NCBI GenBank assembly: GCA_019649035.1
Contig: BMAT01001410.1
Location: forward strand, 28,215-60,672
Direction of reading: 5' to 3'
Length of the DNA: 32,458 nucleotides
Source of the DNA: Elysia marginata
Lineage: Eukaryota > Mollusca > Gastropoda > Plakobranchidae
Shown here: positions 19,144 to 30,020 of the stretch, piece by piece
Numbering within the stretch: position 1 is the first letter of the stretch
How the letters are laid out: the number at the start of each line of letters is the position of its first letter
Made by a program: the position numbers and the translations under genes
The notes under the pieces: model-generated
Told to the model about the DNA's origin: nothing
Database searches by the model: none
What the model saw: only the letters and a program-made list of their open reading frames with translations

Positions 19144-21600
19144 CTGTTAAAAAAAAGAAGAAATAATTTACTAACATTAATTTGACAGCTCAGTACATGC
19201 CTGAAACATCATTTTTGTAGAACAGCCGACCAAAGGGTAAAGTTTTCCACACAAATTAACTTATTCATTTATTGGTGTAAGAAACTATCTAAGCAAGATA
19301 AACATTTGAAACAACAAGCAACTTGCACAGAAAAAGTAACAGAAGTGAAAACTATAAGACCTTAAAAACCTGCATGGGTTCAACATAAGGGAGTTTTCCT
19401 GGACACCCACATGCTATGAGAAACAATAAATTAAAAAAAAAAGACAATTACCCTAGATTGGGTGTCTTGTCGTTACTTTACAGTATCAAGGCATGTACAT
19501 TTTACTACTGTCTGTAACATAAAACCCCAGCTCTACTTTCACCTACAAGCATATAAAGTCAGTGACTTACCTCGCGGTCATCACTGGGTTTATGTGCAAG
19601 CCTCTCAGGAGGCAAGGGAATGTACTTGGCTGGAAAAAAGTTGTCACAGCAGACAACCAACATCTGAAGAGAAATGCAAGGGAAAAAAGGTGTGGTCTCA
19701 ATACTTGAGGGCAGAAATATTTTTGATACACTTAAAATTTTTATCTTCTACCATGTAAAACATAAATAATATAGGATGGCTACTTTATGATGATGTAAAG
19801 CGAGAGAATTCTTAAAGATGAAGACTAGATGGGTTCTGATGCAGCATATTATCTTTAAAGCATTGTGTTAATCTACAGCCCATCTAAAAATAATAATCAC
19901 AAAGCATTTAAGTTACAGCAAAATCTACTGTGATTCTTACAACGAAAAAAAAATAGGTATTGCTCAAAGAATAAAATTTACCTACTGATTTTATTTGTCA
20001 CAAAATCTACTTCTTGTAATAGGAAATTTTCTACAAAGTCATCATGATATTAATTGACTGCAATAAGTAAAAGATTGCACACAGTAATGCCAGTTTTTTG
20101 GCTTAAATACATTCTTTTATTACAGAATTGACACAAATATTTTTTTTGGTAAAAAATGTATTTTACTCTTCAAGTTTTTGTAGAGCGGCCTTGGAAAAAA
20201 AATCAAATCCAAGCCATTCTTAGTACATTTTAGATGCTTAAATTAACACAAAAAAAGGTTAACTTGATTATACAATTTGGATAATATATCACATCTCATA
20301 TAAAATTGAGGCCAATGAGCAAAGTCTCTCTTTTTTGCCCTAGTCGTTTCAAATTTTCCAATGATCTCTTTTACATTTTAGAATTTGTAGAATTGCATAA
20401 AGTGAATCAATAAGAACTAGCTACAAAGAAATTAATAGTCTTTCTGAAACAAAAAGTTAGAAAAAGAAAGCCAATACAACAATCTTTATTTCCCTGATAT
20501 ATTAAAACCAAAATCAAATTACCAGTCCTAAAATTAGCCCAACTAGAATTGTAAGAACAGCAAATATGACGTAGCACAGCCACTCGGGAATTCCATAAAC
20601 ATCTGTCATCGTGCTGTATACACCCTGTGGATACAGAGAACAGGTGGCATGATTCAGAATGCAGGGCTGAGACATACACACAGAGCTAGCAAGTGACACA
20701 CACTAAAAACCTAAAAAGAAAACCGAAGGAAAAGAAATTTTTAAAACAAATGCCCTTGTATTTACATTTCTGATATAAAAAACAAAACAAAAACAGCATA
20801 TAAGAGATAATGAAAAAAATAATTTTGTTATAAGTATCTGCTTTCGGAAAATCCACAAACTAAAAATATCTTTCATCTACACAAAAGTACCATTATCATT
20901 ACTAGGATTCATGTGATACTAAATAAAGACTGCTTGGACAGGCTTATCTTTAATAGCCTTTTTTTTATTTCAGATTTTGACATTGACTTAAAAGGCTTGT
21001 CATGTATAATTATCAAACATCTAGCGTTTTGAAAAGTAAAAATTATGTAAAAAGTTACTTTGAGAGTGTAGATTTTTAACCTTTTTACAAGACATACACT
21101 GTACACATATAAAGTAGTGAAAGAAAAAAACAAAAACAAAACCAAAAAAAAAACAGCGACAAAATTTTACTCAATCTTGAAATCAATATTAGTTTTTCAC
21201 CACAATCACAAAACCATACACAACTAACCCTTATGAACATCGCTGCTTTGAAAAAGGAACCAAGAACACCCATCCTGTTAAAGTAACAAAAAAAAGGTTA
21301 TAATATAGAATTGAAACATGTTAGAAAATGTAAATAAATAAAAAATGATTTTCTGTTTTTTTTAATTGATTTATATTTATTTGACTAAAGTCAGATCCTT
21401 TGAAGTTAATTGTTATTTCATGTCAACAATGAGCAGAAATGCTTTTTTTTTAATCTTCTGCCTTTATTTACATAACTTTGTGATAAAGTCGAGGGCTTTA
21501 GGCTATTTTTGCTTATATCAGTATGTCATGTCTGGCTGCAAAAATAAAATGAAAGAATTACAAAAGGCAGTAGAGAGATTGACAGAATGAGATAGAGGGG

Positions 21601-21632
<32 letters not shown>

Positions 21633-24600
21633 AAAGAGACTGAGCACTGAGCACAAATTTCCATCCCTTCACCACCACATTCCATCTAAATTGTCTATGC
21701 CAAGATTTGTACATCTTTGGTTGTTTTGGATTTGTGCCTGTGACAAAAGGTTGTGTGACATGTCGCAAGTGATGTCATGTCAGGCTTTGAAGTTAAATAA
21801 AATCTTTCAGGACTAAAACTATGTCAAATAATATTGCTTCAAATATGTAATGAGCTAAAAGCAACATTTTGAACACAAAGAATTTTAACAGAACACAATA
21901 TTTTGAGCACAGAACCCATTATGTCGCGNNNNNNNNNNNNNNNNNNNNNNNNNNNNNNNNNNNNNNNNNNNNNNNNNNNNNNNNNNNNNNNNNNNNNNNN
22001 NNNNNNNNNNNNNNNNNNNNNNNNNNNNNNNNNNNNNNNNNNNNNNNNNNNNNNNNNNNNNNNNNNNNNNNNNNNNNNNNNNNNNNNNNNNNNNNNNNNN
22101 NNNNNNNNNNNNNNNNNNNNNNNNNNNNNNNNNNNNNNNNNNNNNNNNNNNNNNNNNNNNNNNNNNNNNNNNNNNNNNNNNNNNNNNNNNNNNNNNNNNN
22201 NNNNNNNNNNNNNNNNNNNNNNNNNNNNNNNNNGGTCTTACATGTTGACTCAAGTTGATTCCACTGAAGTATATAGCTACCCAACATAGTAAAATTGCGT
22301 ATAAAAAAAACCAAAGACAATTACACTAATTATGTCTTTTTATACATAAAAATGACCAAAACTCTGAGTACTAAAAGTTGAAACAGATCTCATCCTACTC
22401 CTTTGAATTTATGCAAACAAGGATTTAGAAAATTATTTTCACCCTCTTGCTTCAGTTGACAAAAAAAATTATGCAAACAAGTTTGAAATTTACCCTTTAA
22501 ATAAAACAGTTAAAATAAACTTTTTGAGTAAAAAAATTTTAACTGGTTTACTAATGTGTTTTACAACACCAGATTTATATCATTGTTACCACTCCCCTTC
22601 AAAAAACTTTCCTACAGTCTAAATTGCACAGTTTATACAAAGACAATTTAATTTTAAACTTACAGATGAAAATATTCAGTGGAGGGGAGTTTGTGCTACA
22701 GGAATACTATTTTTTTGTAGAAAAATATAATCTTTAAATTTAAAGATCACTTTGAAAACTCTCGATCCCATTATTGTTTTTCTACAGTCTTATACCTCAA
22801 GATGAACTTACTGAATTGACTTTGGGTCTCGATACCAAGATACTGGTTCTATATCTGCCCATTTTTTTTCATCGATCACAGAGATCAAATCTGTTGTCTT
22901 CCTTGCACCTGTGTACCGTCTGAATTCACTGTTTTTGACACTGCAAGATTTGAAAAGCCACAAATATTGCTTACTCTCACAAAATACTTTTAAAAAATTT
23001 AACTGGCTTACTGTTCTCACAAAGCAACAAAAAAGTCTAGTTTGATTTTACAATACATACCACGGTATTATGAGAAAAGTTTAAAATGTGATAAAAAATT
23101 GGTCACTTCCACAGTAGACCAGTATGCTTCTTTAGGTACCACAACTATAATCCAATGGTAAGAATGATCATTTAAAATTTTTGTATAAGAAAAGAGTCTT
23201 TCAATTGCAACTTTGTAAAATCAGCATCAGGGGCAAGGTAGAAAATGATTCATTGAACAAGCATAAAAAAGCAACTTTTCTTCATGTTTTCTCTGAAAGT
23301 GGTTGCATTATAAAATTTACTCACCGTGCAAGTTAAGAATGTTCCCAAAAAAATGTTTAAAAAATGTGTTAAGAGCTGGGAAAACCACCTACTTTGGTAA
23401 AAAAATTAAAGTTAATCTTTTATATTCAAGTGGAAGAGGAGGTTGCCCATTATTCATTACTTTTTATTTGAAGACAATATGTTGAATAACTTTAAAATAC
23501 AACATGTTTTGTTAATGTTATCAAGTTGGAGATGAAGTAAAATATTTTCTTTTATGGGCTATAACTCCAAGTCTGTATCAGCAACATGTGGATGGTTCTT
23601 CCACTGCCTCACACAAATATGTCTTGCGCCCATAGTGCATGAATCAGATGTCACATTTTTAAGCATTGCTGTTTTAAAGAAAATATTTTTCTAAGCTCCC
23701 AAAGAAAAGAATTCCATAAAGTTTACAATATTTTGAGGGAAGATATTAATATTTTTGTTGATTTTAGATGTAGAGAAAAAGAAGAAAACAAAATCCTTGA
23801 AATGACATTTTCTCAAAAAAAAAAAGAATTTCCGACTTTTGACCCATTCACCCTGGATGTGAGACAAATAATATTTTAGCAAAATATTCCTAGATCTTGC
23901 ATTATATCCAGCCATTTTTTATGTTTACTTACTGATATAAAGTTGGCAATGATGTTACCAAAAACCTGCCGCTAAGTCCTGAAATACAATATTGAGTAAT
24001 GGAATTATTAGATTACTATCAATTGCTTTCACCTTCAAATGGAAATAGGCTCTTTTTAAATTAGGTCTCCTAATGGAGAGTCACATTATTTGAAAATACC
24101 CAAAACTTGTAATTATTTAAGCAAAATTCTAGTCTGCTAGACAAATTATGACAACTTAAATAGCCTAATAATCAAGCCAATTGGAGATAAACCCCACTCA
24201 CGCTGGTTCACAAGTACTGATCTCAGCATCTTTGCAGGAGAAAACTGATGATCTCTTGAATGCAAAACTGAGCGGGTTAAAATCACAGTAAGAGGCGAAG
24301 TACTTGAAAATAACAACCAACATCATTCACATGATACATTTCAAATGACCAAGGATTTAAAAAATTATTTTCACACTCTTACTTTAGTTGACATTAAAAA
24401 TTTAATTCTAATTGAATGAAATATTTCTTATCTTAGTAATACTAGACTTAGAGATGCTACAAAAATAACTTTATGAATGATTGCAGTGCTACTGGTAAAA
24501 AAATTAAAAGAAAAATCACCAGGGTTTTCTGTGACATCAATAACGCCAACAGATATATCCAAGTCATGGCCCCAGGTCGCAAACTCTCTCCAGGTCTCTG

Positions 24601-26808
24601 TAAACGATTTACATGCTGGGCACCAGGGGGCCATGCTGTGTAGTCAAGAATAGAAATCATACAATAGTCACAAATCTTTATACTGATACACAAATGAAAC
24701 AGTAATAAATTCTATGACAGAGATGCCAAGTGATTTTTTGAAAAAAAATTATAACATCCTGAAAATGAGTTGAGCATAGATCAAAATAAATACAAGAACT
24801 TTTTAAAAAAAATAATAAATGGAATAAAAGAAGAAAATCTGAAAAGCATGGAATTTGGCATCCCTTTTGTTTTTTGTTTTTTTTTGCCAAAAAGGGAATA
24901 GTATTATTTACATGTGTACAAAAACAATAAAAAGCAGCTGATAAGTATTTTCTATTTTCAAACGATCAGGACATGAAAACAGAAAAAAACAAACTTAATA
25001 TCTATGTTAAAATATCTCACTCTTAACTCTCAAGACTCAATAACCAGAAAACATTTAACATAGAACATAGTGCATGATAAGTTAGCTGCATAGCAATCTA
25101 TGTTAAAAGAACTCTTTTTTGTGTTGCTATAGAAGTGGACATACAATATCACATTATAAAGATGAAAAAGTTGGACTGGCAAGTGATTACCTGAAGCTTT
25201 CTAACATTTATGACAACCAATGAATCTTCAGGTCAGAGTTTTACACTTGACTCCATGAAGTAACTCCTTGCTAAGCACTCTCTCAAGACACTCTTATTCT
25301 TAAAATACTCAACTGGCTGCAGCATATTGATACCTCTATTTCAGTATTTTCCAAAACATTTCAGTACCGGTACTGCACACTACAAGAACATGATCTAACA
25401 AAGCATAAAGGGCGTTCAAAGGAAATAAACGATTAGTAAATAGCTCCTTTCCCCAAGACGTAAAACATTTTAACGGAACTCGAATTAAAAGATTGTTCTG
25501 TAGAATTGAATCTTTTGATTAAATGAAGGACACATTAGGATAAGGTGTTTCGTTGAGCGGGATTTGTTAAGAGGAGTGCATGTATTTCTTGTTCTATGTG
25601 ACAAGAGAGAGAAAGAAAGAGAGAGAGGTGGGGAGAGATATATATATATATAATACTTTTTAATAGTGTACTTTACTATAACATTCATAATGTTTGAAAC
25701 TGCCCGCCTGACTGAGCATTGCTTATTTTCAATACATGTTCTATAATTTAATGTAACCTTGTATTGACTGAATAAACTTGAATTGAATTGTATTGAATAT
25801 AAGCAGGTCACTTGTTGAAGTTGTTGAGTCCTTGATAATTGAAGTTAAAATGTCTCGAAGAGAATAATTTATTTTCTCTAAGGAAAAAAAATATCTGGTG
25901 CATTTTGCTACTAATCTTCTCATCTTATGGACCTAGATTTTATGATTTCACACAAATTTTAGTAGTAATTATCTTCCAAAGTCATATAGCTAATTTCATT
26001 ATTTTAGGTCTGACTCCAGTATTTCGGGACTTGTTTTGGTAATAAAATACTGAAATCGGTACTGGTTGATAGCTCTGTTAAAATAGATTTTTTTAAACCA
26101 AAGTCTAAAAAATTGTTTAAAAATTAAAATAAAAATAAGAGATTGTCCTTAAATTAAAAGACCCTGTGAGTGTGCGACAAATTTTCATTCACTAAAATTT
26201 AAAAATTTTGACTTAAGAAGTACAACAAATTGATTTTTTGCATCATAACTTCCATAAGTGTTGGTTCTAAAAAATAAAATTCCCATACGAAGAGCTAATA
26301 ATAATATGATTTGCATTTGACACTAAAAGCAAGTTACAAGATTTTAGAAAATTGAGACTGAGAACAAATTGAGTTATTGAGGTAAACATAATCATATCAG
26401 TTTAGAAAACCTTGAATAGTGATATCTGCTAACCTGTTTTATATGCCGTAACTGTTACCACAGGAAATGATAGCTGAGGGCAGGTAGTGAGACGCTAGCA
26501 TAATGTATGTCTTGCTGTGAAACCTCTACGATATGAAATAGCTGTAAATTTGATGGTCAATACTCATAGTCCTGAGCCTTAAATTATGGAATTATAAAAA
26601 TCCTATATATATTCAAATAGAGAGTACAGGAAAGCAGAGAATCATTACCGATAACTTACAATTCTAACATCCACTCGCCCTCCAGGACATTTGTCCAGTT
26701 GCCATCAGTTACAGTGATAGGGGCTTTTTGTTTGTTGGGATTGGCTGTTGCGGTTTGGATTACAACGATAAACGCCACGATGAAGTACAACCCTTTTAAA
26801 CCATACAT
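18994..26808 (-). CDS. TMX1: TMX1-type thioredoxin-related transmembrane protein (complete, 8 exons, 276 aa)
   Basis: TMX1 is a membrane-bound protein disulfide isomerase of the ER that acts on membrane-associated clients. Coding exons in transcript order: 26808-26660, 24635-24520, 23978-23933, 22940-22812, 21274-21229, 20624-20523, 19663-19571, 19143-18994. All have GT/AG junctions and total 831 nt including TGA. Residues 1-22 form a signal peptide (YFIVAFIVVIQTATA). The thioredoxin domain has active site APWCPAC (Cys55, Cys58) and cis-Pro100 in TSLPTLYH. It continues with EFRRYTGAR and a transmembrane helix about 176-200 (YVIFAVLTILVGLILGL). Adjacent Cys201-Cys202 match the juxtamembrane cysteines palmitoylated in human TMX1. 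The cytosolic tail is acidic and ends with RKR near the C-terminus, like the RQR of the human protein (280 aa). CPAC favours TMX1 over TMX4 (CPSC). Confidence 0.94.
19571..19663 (-). CDS. TMX1: TMX1 exon 7 (juxtamembrane Cys pair)
   Basis: Acceptor TTTCTCTTCAG, donor GTAAGT. Encodes MLVVCCDNFFPAKYIPLPPE, then RLAHKPSDDRE. Confidence 0.9.
19664..20522 (-). other. TMX1 intron 6, no recognisable feature
   Basis: AT-rich, without repeat pairing or coding relic that I can support. The same holds for introns 7 (19144-19570) and 5 (20625-21228). Confidence 0.5.
20523..20624 (-). CDS. TMX1: TMX1 exon 6 (transmembrane helix)
   Basis: Acceptor CTGTATCCACAG, donor GTAATT. Encodes GVYSTMTDVYGIPEWLCYVI, then FAVLTILVGLILGL, the single membrane span. 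Confidence 0.92.
21229..21274 (-). CDS. TMX1: TMX1 exon 5
   Basis: A 46-nt exon, acceptor TACTTTAACAG, donor GTTAGT (non-optimal). Encodes MGVLGSFFKAAMFIR, equivalent to MSSMSALFQLSMWIR in human. Confidence 0.9.
21601..21637. repeat. (GA)n microsatellite
   Basis: GAGAGACAGA followed by an uninterrupted GA run, within TMX1 intron 4 (21275-22811). Confidence 0.95.
21929..22233. other. Assembly gap (305 N)
   Basis: A run of N inside TMX1 intron 4. Frames reported across it are artefacts. Confidence 0.99.
22418..22461 (+). repeat. 44-bp dispersed repeat, copy 1
   Basis: CAAGGATTTAGAAAATTATT through CAGTTGACA matches 24350-24393 at 40 of 44 positions in the same orientation. Each copy is in a different TMX1 intron. 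Confidence 0.65.
22812..22940 (-). CDS. TMX1: TMX1 exon 4 (end of thioredoxin fold)
   Basis: Acceptor AATCTTGCAG, donor GTAAGT. Encodes VKNSEFRRYTGARKTTDLIS, then KKWADIEPVSWYRDPKSIQ. Confidence 0.94.
23801..23866 (+). repeat. Dispersed repeat, copy 2
   Basis: AATGACATTTTCTCAAAAAA, then GAATTTCCGACTT and TTCACCCTGGATGTGAGACA, pairs with 16758-16819. In TMX1 intron 3 (22941-23932), which is otherwise AT-rich with nothing recognised. Confidence 0.45.
23933..23978 (-). CDS. TMX1: TMX1 exon 3 (cis-proline microexon)
   Basis: A 46-nt exon, acceptor TTGTATTTCAG, donor GTAAGT. Encodes GLSGRFLVTSLPTLYH with the cis-Pro loop; human has GLSGRFIITALPTIYH. Confidence 0.93.
24350..24393 (+). repeat. 44-bp dispersed repeat, copy 2
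   Basis: Second copy of 22418-22461, in TMX1 intron 2 (23979-24519). Confidence 0.65.
24520..24635 (-). CDS. TMX1: TMX1 exon 2 (CPAC active site)
   Basis: Acceptor GACTACACAG, donor GTGATT. Encodes MAPWCPACKSFTETWREFAT, then VIDVTENPG. Confidence 0.93.
24718..24867. mobile_element. Short hAT-like MITE
   Basis: CAGAGATGCCAA at the left and, inverted, AGGGATGCCAA at the right bound about 150 bp of T/A-rich sequence in TMX1 intron 1 (24636-26659). The ends resemble those of the element at 13945. No target duplication is recognised. Confidence 0.4.
25340..26070. repeat. Possible element bounded by inverted ATTTCAGTATTTT
   Basis: ATTTCAGTATTTT...CCAAAACA near 25340-25362 recurs inverted near 26030-26056 (TGTTTTGGTAATAAAATACT). 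The left end is followed by the perfect palindrome CAGTACCGGTACTG (25362-25375) and the right end by GGTACTGG. The interior holds GA/TA microsatellites (25603-25652) and a LINE-tail-like GAATTGAATTGTATTGAA (about 25780-25798). All in TMX1 intron 1. Confidence 0.3.
25603..25652. repeat. GA/TA microsatellite
   Basis: GAGAGAGAAAGAAAGAGAG followed by GAGATATATATATATATAA, an interrupted purine run passing into (TA)n. Confidence 0.9.
26660..26808 (-). CDS. TMX1: TMX1 exon 1 (start, signal peptide)
   Basis: ATG at 26808-26806. Reads MYGLKGLYFIVAFIVVIQTA, then ITVTDGNWTNVLEGEWMLEF across the junction. Donor GTAAGT. No upstream in-frame ATG is needed because the signal peptide starts here. Confidence 0.92.
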
Positions 26809-26842
26809 TTTCACTGACTACTGCGCCTTCAGTGAGGTGTTT
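26809..26842 (-). other. TMX1 5' UTR segment with probable upstream intron
   Basis: Upstream of the TMX1 ATG the transcript-strand sequence contains TTTTTTTTTCAG immediately before 26842, a strong acceptor, so the start exon probably begins at 26842 and a non-coding first exon lies further upstream. That first exon was not located. Confidence 0.45.
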
Positions 26843-26889
26843 TCTGAAAAAAAAATATTGAAAAATATATAGGCCCATGAAAGCATGGA

Positions 26890-26910
26890 TTAATAATAAT
26901 AATAATACTT
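26890..26910. repeat. (AAT)n microsatellite
   Basis: TTAATAATAATAATAATACT just upstream of TMX1. Confidence 0.85.
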
Positions 26911-27289
26911 AATTGAACATCGTTTTTAAAGCAATTTGTTTTACAGACGTGGTCGCAATTAAATTACATAAAAAGAAAGAATTAAAGATTAAAATATTTA
27001 GAAATAACAACAAATGGGCATATTCAACTTCTAAATTTGGTCAATAGCAATATATTGAATTGGTACTGTTAACAAAACTTATCATCCTTTCATTTAAACT
27101 CTTACTCTTCTTCATCTCTTTACCAACTCCCTGTATTTTTGTTATCATGGTCAACATAAATAGTAGTGAATGTCCAGATAACGTTGCTGTTAATCTAATT
27201 AACGTTCAGGTATGGGTTAATATCAAAGGTGTGTACAAAATCTGGCAGTCATACTGAACAGTAGGAAAGATCTTTTGTGTCTTTAAGTT

Positions 27290-28035
27290 TCTGTTTTTAA
27301 TGACATAGACGCTTACCACTCAAGCGATAAGATTTTCAAACGCAATTATGCAGAGGGTGGGTTCCGTCTCCAATTTATAATGCTTTGTAGTTTTTTAAAG
27401 CATCTTTTCTGATAAAGGTTTTGATTTAAAAATCCCTGCTTAGGAGGTGTGTCAATATGTTTGCCCGCTTTTAATGACTTTGTCCAATTGCTTTATGTCT
27501 GACTATAGACAATATCCACCCCATACTCCAATACAGAATGTTAATATGCTTTCTGTTGCTTTATAAAAAAGGTTTATCACATCAGTGTGTTGTCAATTTT
27601 GAATTCTCGGCTAAGTTCCTAAGGTAATACATGCGTTTGTTTAGGATTTGATTATAAGTTTCGAACATGCTTGGTCCATTTTAACTGGTAGTCAATGAAG
27701 ACGCCTAGGTAACTAAAGTCTGAAACTTGTTCAACATTCTCACTTTTTATATTTTAATAGTTAGAGGAGGATCTATCTGACTTTTTGATGGCTAAGGTCA
27801 ATTATTTTTTTATTAATTCTTTTGCTTTTGACACAATTCAAGGTGAGGTAAATTTCGCCACACCAAGTAACACATTTATTTAATTCTTCTATGCACTGCA
27901 TTTCTTCTTCATTTGTTATAAATCCTTGCAGCATTGAGTCATCTGCAAATTTTAAAGGTGGTATGTCAGGGTGAGAGTTTGACGTGTTTGTACCATCATT
28001 GGTATAGATCGTAAACGAGACTGGATTAATTATAG
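27290..28035 (-). pseudogene. 3' half of a Rex1/CR1-like LINE reverse transcriptase (relic)
   Basis: The minus strand, with several frameshifts and stops, reads in family order: INPVSFTIYTND (about 28030-27995), PPLKFADDSMLQGFITNEEE with the RT catalytic FADD at 27959-27948, LNKCVTWCGEIYLTLN, VEQVSDFSYLGVFIDYQLKW (YLGV block about 27711), LNKRMYYLRNL (about 27640), SILTFCIGVW (27550-27533), LDKVIKSGQ (about 27480) and THPLHNC (about 27355). This is the palm-to-C-terminal region of a Jockey-superfamily RT, closest by memory to the Rex1/CR1 clades. It is inactive. A foldback repeat starts 64 bp beyond its truncated 5' side. Confidence 0.75.
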
Positions 28036-28098
28036 ACCTAAATTAATAATTTAATTGTTGTTAAGTTGATGGATGGTTATTCTTGTAACTGTTTCATG

Positions 28099-28329
28099 AA
28101 AAACAGTTGCTGATTTTTGGCCAAGACAGAATACAGAAAAAAAATTCTAAAAACCAATCATGAGTCTAAATATTTAGAAATCTAGCTGTCAGTCCAATCA
28201 TGAGTCTAAATATTTAGAAATCTAGCTGAGTGTCAGTCATAGCTAGATTTCTAAATATTTAGACTCATGATTGGTTTTTAGAATATTTTTTCTGTATTCT
28301 GTCTTGGCCAAAAATCAGCAACAGTTTTT
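28099..28329. repeat. Foldback palindrome with duplicated inner arm
   Basis: Arms 28099-28187 and 28241-28329 are both 89 nt and reverse complementary with about two mismatches. The spacer 28188-28240 holds a second exact copy (28194-28227) of the arm-proximal 34 nt (28154-28187), so the right arm 28241-28274 can pair with either left copy. Each copy contains the perfect palindrome TCTAAATATTTAGA. No protein is encoded. Confidence 0.9.
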
Positions 28330-28330
28330 A

Positions 28331-29580
28331 TAACTTAAAGAAAAGTTATATTTATAAGAAATTAAATTGTATTTGTAGAAATTAACTCCGATACAATATT
28401 TTAAAATTGGTTTGTCTAATTAATGAAAATTTAAATTGCTCTTCAGACTTTAGTTGTTTTGTGTCTCGTAGACTCTGGTTGGAGTATGAAAATGGAGGCA
28501 CATTTGATAATATCATATATTGGTGTATTAAGTTTTGGAATATTTTCTCTGGTACAAACAATATCCTTGGACTAATCATGAAATCATCTGATGCCAGACT
28601 GGCAAAGTCTCAAGGATACCTAATTGTTAAAGAGTAACCATTAGATCTAAATTTAGACTCCAAATCTATTCTAAAGGACTTTATTGAGTTCTTTATACAG
28701 TAGGCCTACCAAGTCTAGAAAGTGAAAGTGGCTTTGGGCCTGGTACTGGTAGCTAACTGGTTCCAAAACGTCACGGTCTAAGTATACTTAGATCTAGAAT
28801 CCAGATCTATTACTAGCCTCTCCAGGCTGTTTGTCTACACTTTTATTTTCAGACCTCAGCTGTTTTTATCCTGACAACAAAGTTCAGGCCTCGGTGTAGA
28901 CGGTAGAGTGTCCTGTCGGCCAAGCCTAACTGAAGGAAGTTCTCTCTAAAGTCTAAATGCCAGTTTCACCACAAGATCATAAAGGCTATTTTGCCATATT
29001 CACCTAGACGTAGATCTACACAGCTCGGGATAAAAAAAGACTTTTACTTTAAGGTAACATAAAGTTTCTTATTTATAAATATATTATTTAAGTATTCTTT
29101 GCTACCAATTAGAGACTTATAGTGTCACTCATAGTCCACAAGATCGTTTTCAGGCAGGGTCTAATATAACAGCTACTTTAGACACATTTGCCACGTAGAT
29201 CTAGTTCGAAAAAAAATAAACAGACTAATTAACATGCTCCCATCTATATATATCCTTTTCAAATCAATTAATTTACTTATATCAGAATTTGTAAAATATG
29301 TTCTTAAATATTTGATATGAAAATATTTGAGACGAATTAATTTACGTTTTGAAATAGATTTTGAAATCTGTCCACGAATTTAAAGCATTTTGACTTTCAA
29401 AGCTGAAATATGGCTTGTTATCTTGGTTTTCCTTTCGCATTTGTTTTTGTCCTACTCGTAGACCAATGAACCAAGCTGCTTCCAGATTTCATAAGAAACA
29501 GCTGATTTCAGAAGGCAGAAACCGCACTAAAATCTTTAATCTTCTTGGAAGGTACTTCCCATACATTCACGTGAACCATT
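28331..29580. other. Intergenic region rich in TAGATCTAGA motifs
   Basis: No gene recognised. Open frames at 28407-28637 and 29415-29627 lack motifs I know. AGATCTA-type sequences recur at 28645, 28788-28812, 29012 and 29199. Confidence 0.5.
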
Positions 29581-29587
29581 GCCGGTC

Positions 29588-29858
29588 CCAAACTTTGGCG
29601 CTTTTTCGTTTGTTCCCACCCCTATAAAAAGACAACACAACTAATCTAGACCAATAGGTCATGGTTTTAAATCAGGGCAGCCAAATTGTATTGTCAAGCT
29701 TGACTGTAACCAATAATCATCATAATATCATGAAAGGTTTTCGCCTAGAATCTAATCATTTTCCCAACTCTAGAAGTGTCAAATATTTTAAGTTGGACTA
29801 TCAAGTAATCTCTAAAACACCAGGGGTGGGAACAATCGAAAAAGTGCCCAAACTTTAG
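29588..29858. repeat. Inverted repeat with 36-bp arms
   Basis: Left arm 29588-29623 (CCAAACTTTGGCGC...TTCCCACCCCT) and right arm 29822-29858 (AGGGGTGGGAACAA...CAAACTTTAG) match at roughly 80%, including an exact AGGGGTGGGAACAA, and are separated by 198 bp. It may be a MITE or two abutting transposon ends. Confidence 0.6.
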
Positions 29859-29943
29859 CTTAGCCTTTTTTTTAAAGCCTACTTAAATTTTTTGAGCTTT
29901 GGCAAGATTCTGTTGAAAGTTTTTATATCACCCCTGAAGGGAC

Positions 29944-30020
29944 AGGCCTGGAATCTAGATAAATAGATATATATCTAGATCTACTTCTGTTCTACTACTA
30001 GATCTAGACTAGATAGATCT
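29944..30020. repeat. TCTAGATCTAGA-type cluster
   Basis: Dense overlapping AGATCT/TCTAGA palindromes (ATATATCTAGATCTAC, CTAGATCTAGACTAGATAG). The same motif clusters at 14457-14765 and occurs at 9545 and 12846. Confidence 0.8.

Noticed and set aside
24457-24693. Alternative start for a short thioredoxin-like protein
   Set aside because: The ATG-initiated frame begins in TMX1 intron 1; the real exon 2 joins in frame to a signal-peptide exon at 26660-26808.
28407-28637. 76-codon frame ending in a lysine/glutamate stretch
   Set aside because: Some coding-like feel and an acceptor-like TAG at 28470, but no motif I recognise and no partner exons.
29415-29627. 70-codon frame rich in Arg and Phe
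   Set aside because: Unrecognised, and its end overlaps the left arm of the inverted repeat.
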